A stretch of DNA of 64,000 nucleotides from Spartobacteria bacterium LR76 (lineage in GTDB: Bacteria > Verrucomicrobiota > Verrucomicrobiia > Chthoniobacterales > Terrimicrobiaceae): the NCBI GenBank assembly GCA_003054655.1, contig QAYZ01000015.1:372001-436000 (forward strand), read 5' to 3'. The notes under the pieces are model-generated. The model was not told where the DNA came from and did not search any database. It saw only the letters and a program-made list of their open reading frames with translations. Positions 40,641 to 48,780 of this stretch are shown here, one piece after another. The position numbers were made by a program, and so were the translations under genes. Positions within the stretch are counted from its first letter, which is position 1. Each line of letters starts with the position of its first letter.

Positions 40641-42899
40641 ATGCCCTCCCATTCTTCAAGCCCCAAATGGATTTCCTCGACCATATGCGGTGATGAAAAG
40701 CAGTTCGTCCCCGCGCCATTCTTTCGCAGGGAGTTCTGGCTGGATCGTCTCCCATCGCAGGCCGCCCTGCGCATCACGGCGCTGGGCCTCTATCACGCGA
40801 AAATCAATGATCACGTGGTCGGGGACCGGGCGCTGGCACCGGGATGGACGGATTACCGCGTCCGCGTGCCGCTTCAGAGCTACGACGTTTCCTCACTGCT
40901 GAAGCCGGGGAAAAACGTGATCGGCGTCATCCTCGGCGACGGTTGGTATTGCGGGCGGGTTGGCTGGTTCGACCGCCAACGATACGGGGAGAAACCCGAG
41001 CTTCTCGCCCGACTTGAGATGGAGTTCCCCGACGCCACCCGCGTGCAGATCGCCACGGACGGGTCCTGGAAAACGACCTCCGGCCCCATCCTTGAGAACG
41101 ACCTCCTCATGGGTGAGATCCATGATGCCCGCAAGGAGCTAACCGGCTGGACCACACCCGGCTATGACGACAGCGCATGGACACCGGCACAGGAGGGACC
41201 GGACCGAGACGTCATTCTCGACACAATCGACTATCCCGGCGTGCGGCGAACTGCTGAAATCATCCCGACCCCGCTCGATGGCGGGCGCTACGACATGGGG
41301 CAGAACTTCAGCGGCCGCATCCGCATCCAGGTCACGGCTCCACGCGACACCGCACTCACCTTCCGCTTCGCCGAGACCCTCGATCCGGACGGTTCACTCT
41401 ACACCGAGAACCTCCGCTCCGCCCGGGCGACGGACACCTACATCTGCAAGGGAGGCGGAGAGGAAACCTGGGAGCCGCTTTTCACCTTTCATGGATTCCG
41501 TTACGTCGAGGTGGACGGCCTCCCCGCTGATGCACGACTGAACATCACGGGACTCGTCCTGCAATCCGACACTCCCCCGACCGGGGAGTTTTCCTGCTCC
41601 CATCCGCTCCTCAACCAACTCCAGCACAACATCACCTGGGGCCAGCGCAGCAATTTTCTCGAGGCTCCCACGGATTGCCCGCAGCGCGACGAGCGGCTGG
41701 GTTGGACGGGCGATGCCCAGGTGTTTATCCGCACGGCTGCATTCAACATGAATGTCCGCCGTTTCTTTCACAAATGGGTGCAGGACATCCGCGATGCCCA
41801 GCGAGCGAGCGGCGGCGTTCCTGAGATCATTCCCTGCCCCAGGCCCTGGGACAACGAAGACGGCGGCCCGGCCTGGTCCGATGCCACGATCATCTGCCCC
41901 TGGACCGTGTATCTCTGTTATGGTGATACGCAGATCCTGTCCGATCACTACGACTCGATGCGTCGGTATCTCGAGTTCATCGGCAGAGAGGCCACCATCG
42001 GCTTGATCCGTGCGCATCCAGACTCAAAAGTGTACCGCGGTTTTGGCGACTGGCTCGCCCTCGATGGCAGCGGGAAACTGGAAGGCGCGACGCCAAAGGA
42101 CCTGATCGGCACGGCATTTTACGCCTACGATGCCTGCCTCATGGCGAAAATCGCCGCAGTGCTCGGGAAACCCGATGAGGCCCGCGCGTACACGGAGTTG
42201 CATGCCGGGATCGTGAAGGCCTTCCAGCGCCGCTTCGTCACTCAGGATGGCTTGATCGACTCGGGCACGCAGACCGCCTATACGCTCGCCCTTCATTTTG
42301 ATCTGATTCCAGAAAACGTCCGAGCGGCGGCGGCTCGCGCACTTGTGCAAGACATCAGGCAGCGGGACTATCACATCGCAACGGGCTTCGTCGGCACCCC
42401 ATACATCCTCGACGTCCTCACGCGGGCAGGCTACCTCGATATCGCCTACCGCCTTCTGGAGCAGGAGACCTTTCCCTCCTGGCTCTTCCCGGTCAAGAAT
42501 GGTGCCACCACCATCTGGGAACGATGGGATGGATGGACTCCCGAGCGCGGATTTCAGGACAAGGGGATGAACTCCTTCAATCACTACGCCTACGGCGCGG
42601 TAGGCGACTGGATGTACCGCCATCTCGCCGGACTCGAGCTCGATGAGGATGCTCCCGGCTATCGTCATATCATCTTCCAGCCGAAACCGGGTGGCTCCAT
42701 TACCTGGGCCAGCGCCCGCCTGGAGACCGCGCAAGGAATGGCGGGCATATCGTGGAAAATCTCCGGCGGCACACTGGAGGTGGAATTAACGATTCCTGAG
42801 AATGCGAGGGGAACATTCGTTCCTCCGGCGGGCTTCCCTCAACCATCCTTCCCGGCATTTGGCCCCGGAACCCACGTTCTGCGGCTGCAGTCCGAGTGA
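40641..42899 (+). CDS. Alpha-L-rhamnosidase (GH78)
   Basis: A 752-residue enzyme that removes terminal alpha-L-rhamnose from plant polysaccharides and glycosides. The N-terminal jelly-roll domains (FRREFWLDRLPSQAALRITA..., LKPGKNVIGVILGDGWYCGR) precede the (alpha/alpha)6 barrel (~330-660) with the catalytic segment EAPTDCPQRDERLGWTGDAQ, where the acidic residues of DER and GD are conserved in GH78. A C-terminal beta domain ends the protein. No signal peptide is seen, so rhamnosides are probably imported first. It is expressed opposite an AraC regulator. Length agrees with the shorter GH78 enzymes. Confidence 0.94.
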   Translation: MPSHSSSPKWISSTICGDEKQFVPAPFFRREFWLDRLPSQAALRITALGLYHAKINDHVVGDRALAPGWTDYRVRVPLQSYDVSSLLKPGKNVIGVILGDGWYCGRVGWFDRQRYGEKPELLARLEMEFPDATRVQIATDGSWKTTSGPILENDLLMGEIHDARKELTGWTTPGYDDSAWTPAQEGPDRDVILDTIDYPGVRRTAEIIPTPLDGGRYDMGQNFSGRIRIQVTAPRDTALTFRFAETLDPDGSLYTENLRSARATDTYICKGGGEETWEPLFTFHGFRYVEVDGLPADARLNITGLVLQSDTPPTGEFSCSHPLLNQLQHNITWGQRSNFLEAPTDCPQRDERLGWTGDAQVFIRTAAFNMNVRRFFHKWVQDIRDAQRASGGVPEIIPCPRPWDNEDGGPAWSDATIICPWTVYLCYGDTQILSDHYDSMRRYLEFIGREATIGLIRAHPDSKVYRGFGDWLALDGSGKLEGATPKDLIGTAFYAYDACLMAKIAAVLGKPDEARAYTELHAGIVKAFQRRFVTQDGLIDSGTQTAYTLALHFDLIPENVRAAAARALVQDIRQRDYHIATGFVGTPYILDVLTRAGYLDIAYRLLEQETFPSWLFPVKNGATTIWERWDGWTPERGFQDKGMNSFNHYAYGAVGDWMYRHLAGLELDEDAPGYRHIIFQPKPGGSITWASARLETAQGMAGISWKISGGTLEVELTIPENARGTFVPPAGFPQPSFPAFGPGTHVLRLQSE

Positions 42900-43087
42900 T
42901 CTCGCTTCGTCCGCCGCCCGACCCCCCGCAAGGCGGCTCCTCGGAAGGTTGGGACAATCACTGAAATCTTGTTGCCAACCCGGTCAACGGATGATAACCG
43001 TTCAGACCCTCGTTTTGGCGCTCCCAAGCCCAAGACGAAAAACCGCTGAAACGAAACACGCAAGTCGTTGAGTTCCAGACCACAAAT

Positions 43088-43161
43088 TGCCTCGTGGTGT
43101 AACGGTAGCACAAGTGATTCTGGATCACTTTGTCATGGTTCGAATCCATGCGAGGCAGCCA
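43088..43161 (+). tRNA. tRNA-Gln (anticodon CUG), CCA encoded
   Basis: A complete cloverleaf: acceptor arms TGCCTCG / CGAGGCA with discriminator G and encoded CCA, D-loop GGTGTAACGGTAGCAC, anticodon stem AGTGA/TCACT around loop TTCTGGA (anticodon CTG), and T-arm with GGTTCGAATCC. The gene is 74 nt with no intron. Confidence 0.95.
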
Positions 43162-43347
43162 ATTTGAACTTCAATGGGATTATACAGCAATCCCCACAGG
43201 TCGATCAGCGGGTTGAGCATGCCTTCTTCCAAGATTTTCGGCACCTCACGCCGCTTTGCCCCCCCTTTGGCGGGAATCTCAGCTCCAGATCGGGCGGAGG
43301 GGTTTGTGATTGCCCGAAAAACCGTCAAACACCGCCGTTCCCGGTCT

Positions 43348-43581
43348 CTAGGTTTGGACTGCGTACTGGAAAAAGGCCACCACGAGCGCAAGACCCAGCA
43401 GCACAAAAATCCAGAGGAAGCTCGCGACGAAGAAGTTCTTCTTGCTCGGTTTCGTCCCGGACGACAGCGCCCAATAGACGGCCATGATGAGATTGAGGAT
43501 GGGAATGGAGAGAATCAGCATGGTCCAAAACCAATCTGAGATGCTCACCTCGTCCCGATTACGATGTGGGGGCGTGCTCAT
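43348..43581 (-). CDS. Small two-helix membrane protein
   Basis: A 77-residue protein with an acidic/polar N-terminus, two transmembrane helices (WFWTMLILSIPILNLIMAVYW; FVASFLWIFVLLGLALVVAFF) and a short basic loop (SSGTKPSKKN) between them. This pattern, with the WxxxxIxxIPxxNxIxxxxW first helix, is shared with several small Bacteroidetes/Verrucomicrobia envelope proteins of unknown function. The ATG is at 43581. It lies between the tRNA-Gln gene and the next small membrane protein gene, on the opposite strand. Confidence 0.65.
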   Translation of the reverse strand: MSTPPHRNRDEVSISDWFWTMLILSIPILNLIMAVYWALSSGTKPSKKNFFVASFLWIFVLLGLALVVAFFQYAVQT

Positions 43582-43718
43582 ACCAATGGGCCGCAGCCTA
43601 GCAAAGTTTGCCCGAGGGTATGAGCGGAAAATGCAACCGATTAAGTCCCCTGATTTCCCTCCGGAAATTCGGTATCGCTTCGCTCCTTGATTATAAATAA
43701 GTTGCCCTCAACGCCGTG

Positions 43719-43949
43719 ATGTCTATCCCGTTCATAGTGTTCCCGATTTTTGCCGGGCTGGGCCTGCTCCTCGGAGTGATCGGCCTGTTTTTTCCGAAGG
43801 CGATCTGGTGGCTGCGCGAGGGATGGAAATTCCGCGACGCCGAGCCTTCCAACACGGCGTTGATCATCACGCGCATTGGCTCCTTGCTGGCGACGGGAAT
43901 GGCCGTAGCACTGCTGTATATGTTTATTTATGTTTTGCCTCGCTGGTAA
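43719..43949 (+). CDS. Small membrane protein, DUF6199-like
   Basis: A 76-residue protein with two transmembrane helices (IPFIVFPIFAGLGLLLGVIGLFF and IITRIGSLLATGMAVALLYMFIYV) linked by PKAIWWLREGWKFRDAEPSN, which resembles the conserved loop of DUF6199 proteins (W..EGWK..DAEPS). The function is unknown. I use the ATG at 43719; a GTG directly before it is also in frame. No partner gene is adjacent. Confidence 0.65.
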   Translation: MSIPFIVFPIFAGLGLLLGVIGLFFPKAIWWLREGWKFRDAEPSNTALIITRIGSLLATGMAVALLYMFIYVLPRW

Positions 43950-44018
43950 CAACCGCCTTCCCACCGGACAGGCCGAGCCAAAACCTCCCGCGCCCTAAGA
44001 CTTCGAGGCAACAAGCTC

Positions 44019-45038
44019 ATGCCCAACCAAAAGGACATCGCCCGCGCGTTGGGAATCAGCCAGGGCGCGGTTTCACTCGCTTTGCGAGGAGAGAGTTCGG
44101 TCTCAGCCGAACTCCGTCGCAAAGTCCGGGCCATGGCAAAAAAGCTCGGCTACCGTCCCAACCCTTACGTAAGCAGCCTCATGGCGCAGATCCGCGTCTC
44201 GCGCAAGCCGAGCGAGCAGGGAGCCATCGCACTGATCGTCGACCGCTATGAGGAGGACGAGTGGCTCCGGCACGAATCCTACAGCGTCTATTATCAAGGC
44301 CTCGTCCGCCGCGCGCATGAGCTGGGGTTTCAGATCGAGACGTTCTTTCTCCAGAGTCCCGGGCTCACCGCCAAGCGCATCGATCACATCCTGTACACCC
44401 GTGGCATTCGCGGCCTGATCCTGGCTCCACCCTATTTCGGCAACCGCCGGCTCGGCATGACGTGGCAACGCTATGCGTGTGTCGGCACGGGCTATGCGTG
44501 GGAGCAGCAGCAGTTTGACCGGGTCGCCCATGATCACGACCAGAATGTCTTTCTCGCTGTACAGAACCTCCGGCGTCTCGGCTATGGGCGCATAGGTCTG
44601 GTCCTCCCCAGCTTTTTTGCCAATGGACGCGGGACACGCTGGCTCGATGGCTTCCTGCTTTGCCAGCATCGAATGCCTGCATCCGAGCGACTGCCAGTCT
44701 TCGTCGGCTCGCCGGAGGAGAATTCCCTTCCGGGATTCCGGCGCTGGCTGGGCCGATGGAAACCCGATCTCCTCCTCACGCTCTACGGGCACGAGCAGCA
44801 GTGGCTCGACACCCTGGGGCTCTCGGTCCCTCACGACATCGGGTTGGCTTGCCTGATCCGACCACAGGGCAGGCTCCTCGCCGGTATTGACGACCGCTAT
44901 GGCGCGATCGGCGCAGCCACGGTGGAACTCACCGCCTCAAAGATCGGTTTCAATCACTACGGCATTCCCGCCATCCCGCGCCTCATCCTCATCGAAGGAC
45001 GCTGGGTCTCCGGGCGAAGCGTACGCAAGGTTCCATAA
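44019..45038 (+). CDS. LacI-family transcriptional regulator of the downstream catabolic operon
   Basis: A 339-residue LacI/GalR regulator: helix-turn-helix (NQKDIARALGISQGAVSLALRG), hinge (AMAKKLGYRPNPYVSSLM) and a sugar-binding core (~65-335). It is 94 bases upstream of, and in the same direction as, the DapA-like/epimerase/dehydrogenase operon, and a perfect 14-bp-arm palindrome lies between them. I infer that it represses that operon through this site and releases it when the substrate binds. The ligand is unknown. The start ATG at 44019 gives the usual three to four residues before the first DNA-binding helix. Confidence 0.92.
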   Translation: MPNQKDIARALGISQGAVSLALRGESSVSAELRRKVRAMAKKLGYRPNPYVSSLMAQIRVSRKPSEQGAIALIVDRYEEDEWLRHESYSVYYQGLVRRAHELGFQIETFFLQSPGLTAKRIDHILYTRGIRGLILAPPYFGNRRLGMTWQRYACVGTGYAWEQQQFDRVAHDHDQNVFLAVQNLRRLGYGRIGLVLPSFFANGRGTRWLDGFLLCQHRMPASERLPVFVGSPEENSLPGFRRWLGRWKPDLLLTLYGHEQQWLDTLGLSVPHDIGLACLIRPQGRLLAGIDDRYGAIGAATVELTASKIGFNHYGIPAIPRLILIEGRWVSGRSVRKVP

Positions 45039-45051
45039 GGGATTTTTTTAC

Positions 45052-45083
45052 GGCGCGTTACTAATCGATATTAGTAACGCGCC
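45052..45083. promoter_or_regulatory. Large palindromic operator upstream of the catabolic operon
   Basis: Perfect 14-bp arms (GGCGCGTTACTAAT and ATTAGTAACGCGCC) flank a 4-nt centre CGAT. It starts 13 bases after the LacI stop and ends 49 bases before the DapA-like start. No T-run follows on either strand, so an operator is more likely than a terminator. The inner TTACTAAT..ATTAGTAA part fits the length of a LacI-family site. Confidence 0.65.
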
Positions 45084-45132
45084 ATTTGAAAACCGCAAAT
45101 GAGCGGCCCTACCTTGCGAGCGTTAATCGCGT

Positions 45133-46206
45133 ATGACTCGCAAAGACCTTCCCCAAGACATCCTCGATCAGATCGCCCGCGGCGTGGTGATTCCCGCCTG
45201 CCCCCTGGCTCTGACGAGCTCCCGCAAGTTTGACGAACGCCGCCAGCGCGCCCTCATGCGCTACTACATCGATGCCGGAGCTGGTGGCGTCGCGGTGGGC
45301 ATGCACTTCACGCAGTTCGAAATACGCAAACCGGGCGTCGACCTTTTCGAGCCGGTTCTGCGTGTTTGCTCGGAGGAGATCGACCGTTACAGCGCCGAGG
45401 TGGGACGCCCCATCGTCAAGGTCGCAGGGATCAACGGCCTCACCGAGTCCGCGCTCAAGCAGGCGGAACTCGCCCGCGAACTCGGCTACCATGTTTCCAT
45501 CGTCTCGATGGCGGCCTTTGGCAATGCCATGGAGCAGGAGCTGATTCATCACATCCGCGAGCTGGCCAGGGTCATGCCGCTCTTTGGCTTTTATCTGCTC
45601 ACCGGCGTGGGCGGCATCAAACTGCCCTATGCCTTCTGGCGCGATCTCGTGGAAGTCGAGAACGTGGTCGGCATCAAGATCGCCCCCTTTGATCGTTACG
45701 GAACCATCGACGTCGTGCGGGCGCTGGCGGATTCCGGTCGCGAAAAGGATGTGACGCTCTATACGGGCAACGACGACAGCATCATCTACGACTTTGTCAC
45801 TCCGTATCGCTTCGGCTCGGCGGAGACGGCCCGCACCGTGCGCATTCGCGGCGGCCTCCTCGGCCAATGGGGCTGCTGGACCAAGCGCGCAGTGGAACTC
45901 CACGAGCGCCTGCTCGGCATCGTCGATAATGGCGATCCGGTCACGCCCGAGCTGCTGACCCTCTCCGCCCAGATCACCGACGCCAACGCCGCGCTCTTTG
46001 ACCCGGCCCACGGCTATGCGGGAAGCATTCCCGGCGTGAACGAAGTTCTCCGCCGCCAGGGTCTGCTGGAAGGCATCTGGACGCTGAAACGCGAAGAGGT
46101 TCTTTCCCCCGGCCAGGCTGAAGAAATCGACCGCGTCTACGCCGCCTATCCGCACCTGAACGACGACGACTTCGTCAAAGCCAACCTCGATCGCTGGCTG
46201 GCCTAG
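45133..46206 (+). CDS. DapA/DHDPS-family class I aldolase/lyase
   Basis: A 357-residue pyruvate-type aldolase-superfamily enzyme. The TIM barrel carries the Schiff-base Lys182 (VVGIKIAPFDRYGT), Tyr154 at the position of the helper tyrosine (FYLLTG) and an early barrel segment AGAGGVAVGMHFTQFE. It is ~60 residues longer than DapA, with a helical C-terminus. It is not the biosynthetic DapA: it sits first in a LacI-controlled catabolic operon. Members of this class cleave 2-keto-3-deoxy sugar acids to pyruvate and an aldehyde, which would feed the two dehydrogenases downstream (inference). Confidence 0.85.
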   Translation: MTRKDLPQDILDQIARGVVIPACPLALTSSRKFDERRQRALMRYYIDAGAGGVAVGMHFTQFEIRKPGVDLFEPVLRVCSEEIDRYSAEVGRPIVKVAGINGLTESALKQAELARELGYHVSIVSMAAFGNAMEQELIHHIRELARVMPLFGFYLLTGVGGIKLPYAFWRDLVEVENVVGIKIAPFDRYGTIDVVRALADSGREKDVTLYTGNDDSIIYDFVTPYRFGSAETARTVRIRGGLLGQWGCWTKRAVELHERLLGIVDNGDPVTPELLTLSAQITDANAALFDPAHGYAGSIPGVNEVLRRQGLLEGIWTLKREEVLSPGQAEEIDRVYAAYPHLNDDDFVKANLDRWLA

Positions 46207-46231
46207 TAATCTCTACCCCCCTTTAAACCCC

Positions 46232-47284
46232 ATGAGCAAAATTCTCACTCTGGAAGACGCCCCGGCACCTTTTTCGTTCCGGGACGAAGCACATATCGAG
46301 GAATTCCTCTCCATCCCGACCCGAGGTCTGGTGGAGGACTATTCCAAAATCAGCGGCGACATCCTCGTCCTCGGCGTGGCCGGCAAAGTCGGCCCGACGC
46401 TCGCCATGATGGCGAAGCGCGCAGCGCCTCACAAGCGGGTCATCGGCGTGGCTCGGTTTTCCGATCCTGATGTGAAGCGCCGCTTGGAGGCCGCGGGCGT
46501 GGAAACCATTGCCTGCGATCTCCTCGACCGCGAGGCCGTCGCCGCGCTCCCTCGGGTGGAAAATGTCATCTACATGGCCGGGAAGAAATTCGGCACCGTC
46601 GGCGGCGAGCCGTTCACCTGGGCGATGAATGCCGTCGTCCCGGCTTATGTGGGCGAATTCCTTGCCAACACGCGTTTCGTCGCCTTCTCGACCCTCTGTG
46701 TGTATCCATTCTCTCCGGTCAACGGCCCCGGCGCCACGCCGGACGATACGCCACCCACTCCACTGGGCGAATACGCCAACTCCTGCGTCGCCCGCGAACG
46801 CGTGTTCCAGTACTTCTCGCACAAGACCAACAGCCCCGGTCGCCTGGCCCGGCTGAACTACGCCATCGACTGCCGCTACGGCGTGCTCATGGACGTGGCG
46901 CTCCATGTTTACAACGGCACGCCCATCGACATCCGCACCGGCGTGGCCAACTGCATCTGGCAGGGAGACGCCATCTCCCACATCCTGCGCAGCCTCGTGC
47001 ACGGAACCGTGCCCGCCCGCGCCATCAATATCGGCGCGCCGCAGACCACCAACATCCGGGAGGCAGCCAATCGCTTCGGCGAGATCTTTGGCCGCAAACC
47101 CGTCTTTCTCCACAGCGAGGAAGGCAAGGCTTGGCATAATGACTGCTCCGAAGCGCAAAACCTCTTCGGCGACCCTGTCATCGACCTCGACACCATGATC
47201 CGCTGGAACGCCGACTGGCTGCAGCGCGGCATGCCTCTCCACAACAAACCCACCCACTACGAAGAGCGCGAAGGCGCATTCTGA
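46232..47284 (+). CDS. NAD-dependent epimerase/dehydratase-family protein
   Basis: A 350-residue extended-SDR protein. The Rossmann nucleotide-binding motif is GVAGKVG (48-54), followed by the conserved CDLLD, NVIYMAG and FSTLCVYPF strands. In place of the usual YxxxK the catalytic segment reads EYANSCVARE, so the Lys is a Cys here; either the reaction is unusual or another residue takes its role. It could be a sugar-acid dehydrogenase, epimerase or dehydratase of the pathway. It starts 25 bp after the lyase gene and ends 5 bp before the aldehyde dehydrogenase gene. Confidence 0.85.
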   Translation: MSKILTLEDAPAPFSFRDEAHIEEFLSIPTRGLVEDYSKISGDILVLGVAGKVGPTLAMMAKRAAPHKRVIGVARFSDPDVKRRLEAAGVETIACDLLDREAVAALPRVENVIYMAGKKFGTVGGEPFTWAMNAVVPAYVGEFLANTRFVAFSTLCVYPFSPVNGPGATPDDTPPTPLGEYANSCVARERVFQYFSHKTNSPGRLARLNYAIDCRYGVLMDVALHVYNGTPIDIRTGVANCIWQGDAISHILRSLVHGTVPARAINIGAPQTTNIREAANRFGEIFGRKPVFLHSEEGKAWHNDCSEAQNLFGDPVIDLDTMIRWNADWLQRGMPLHNKPTHYEEREGAF

Positions 47285-47289
47285 TATCC

Positions 47290-48765
47290 ATGTCCCCCAC
47301 GCTTCTCCACAACTACATCGGCGGCTCCGCGTCCGCCTCCGCCGGAGCCTCCACCGCACCGGTCTACAATCCCTCCACCGGCGAGGTCATCGCCCTCACG
47401 CCGCTCTCGCCCGCCGACGATGTCGATACCGCCGTGCGCGCTGCGACCGAGGCTTTTGCGAAATGGAAGGAAACTCCTGTCTATAACCGTGCGGCCATCC
47501 TTTTCCAATACAAGGCGCTGCTTGAGCAGAACTTCGCGGAGTTGAGCCGACTCATCACGCGTGAGAATGGAAAGACGCTCGCCGAGGCCCAGGGTGACCT
47601 GCGGCGCGGCATCGACGTCGTGGATTTCGCCTGCGGCATTGCGCATCTGATCAAGGGCGAATCGGTCGGGCAGATCGCCTCCACCATCGACGGAGTGAGC
47701 ACCTATGAGCCGCTCGGCGTCTGCGCGGGCATTACCCCGTTCAACTTTCCCGCCATGGTGCCGATGTGGATGTATCCCGTGGCGATCGCGTGCGGAAACA
47801 CCTTCGTTCTCAAGCCGAGCGAAAAAGTGCCGCTCACCGCTCTGCGCCTGACCGAGCTTTTCACCGAGGCGGGCCTGCCTGCAGGCGTCCTGAATATCGT
47901 AAACGGAGGCCGCGAGGTGGTGGAGTCGCTCTGTACTCATCCCGGCATCTCGGCAGTGAGCTTCGTGGGTTCCTCCCATGTGGCTGAGCGAGTGTACCAG
48001 CTCGGCTGCAACACGGGCAAGCGCGTCCAGGCTGCAGGCGGCGCAAAGAACGTCATGCTCGTCATGCCGGACGCCGAACCCGACTCCACCGTGCGCGCCA
48101 TCATGGGCGCGGCCTTCGGCTGCTCGGGCCAGCGGTGCATGGCCGGATCGATCGTCATGGGTATTGGCGAGGCTGGACAAGGTGTAGCCAACCGCCTGCG
48201 AGACGCCGCCGATGCCCTCAAGGTTCATCCCACCGATACCGCGCCCGACAGCGAGATGGGACCCGTCATTGACGGCTCGGCGCGTGATCGGCTTTTCGCC
48301 GCCATCCAGAGCGGAGCCGACGAGGGAGCCCGCATCGTGCGAGATGGGCGTGAGTCCATTCCGTCCCAAGGCTTCTTTGTCGGACCGACCATTCTCGACG
48401 AGGTGACTCCCGGAATGAATCTCGCCCGCACCGAACTCTTCGGCCCCGTCCTGTCCATCGCCCGCCCGGATTCCCTCGCGGCCGCGATCGACTGGGTCAA
48501 CAGCAGCTACTACGGCAATGGCGCCGTCATCTTCACCCGCAGCGGCGCGGCAGCCCGCGAGTTTTCCCGCAAGGTCCAGTGCGGCATGATCGGCGTCAAC
48601 GTCGGTGTGCCGGCCTCCATGTCGGTATTTCCTTTTTCCGGCTGGAATCGCTCGTTCTTCGGCGACCTGCATGTGCAGGGCCTCGAGGGCATTCGGTTCT
48701 ACACCCGGCAAAAGGTGGTCTTCAGCCGCTGGGACGACGCGTACGTCCGCACGATGGGCTGGTAA
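47290..48765 (+). CDS. mmsA: CoA-acylating methylmalonate-semialdehyde dehydrogenase-type aldehyde dehydrogenase
   Basis: A 491-residue aldehyde dehydrogenase of the MmsA/IolA subgroup. It carries the group signatures YEPLGVCAGITPFNFPAMVPMWMYP, the GGAKNVMLVMPDA segment (where other ALDHs have a general-base Glu) and AFGCSGQRCMAG with catalytic Cys283. MmsA/IolA enzymes oxidise malonate- or methylmalonate-semialdehyde to acetyl- or propionyl-CoA with CO2 release; in this operon the substrate may be a related semialdehyde from the lyase reaction (inference). It overlaps no neighbour, with 5 bp to the epimerase gene and 15 bp to the alcohol dehydrogenase gene. Confidence 0.92.
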   Translation: MSPTLLHNYIGGSASASAGASTAPVYNPSTGEVIALTPLSPADDVDTAVRAATEAFAKWKETPVYNRAAILFQYKALLEQNFAELSRLITRENGKTLAEAQGDLRRGIDVVDFACGIAHLIKGESVGQIASTIDGVSTYEPLGVCAGITPFNFPAMVPMWMYPVAIACGNTFVLKPSEKVPLTALRLTELFTEAGLPAGVLNIVNGGREVVESLCTHPGISAVSFVGSSHVAERVYQLGCNTGKRVQAAGGAKNVMLVMPDAEPDSTVRAIMGAAFGCSGQRCMAGSIVMGIGEAGQGVANRLRDAADALKVHPTDTAPDSEMGPVIDGSARDRLFAAIQSGADEGARIVRDGRESIPSQGFFVGPTILDEVTPGMNLARTELFGPVLSIARPDSLAAAIDWVNSSYYGNGAVIFTRSGAAAREFSRKVQCGMIGVNVGVPASMSVFPFSGWNRSFFGDLHVQGLEGIRFYTRQKVVFSRWDDAYVRTMGW

Positions 48766-48780
48766 CACGCTCCTGACACC

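Noticed and set aside
43125-43406. 93-codon minus-strand frame running through the tRNA-Gln gene
   Set aside because: It reads antisense through the tRNA and ends in a translated tRNA sequence; spurious.
45052-45083. The long palindrome as a rho-independent terminator of the LacI gene
   Set aside because: No T-run follows on either strand, and it lies close to the downstream operon start; an operator fits better.
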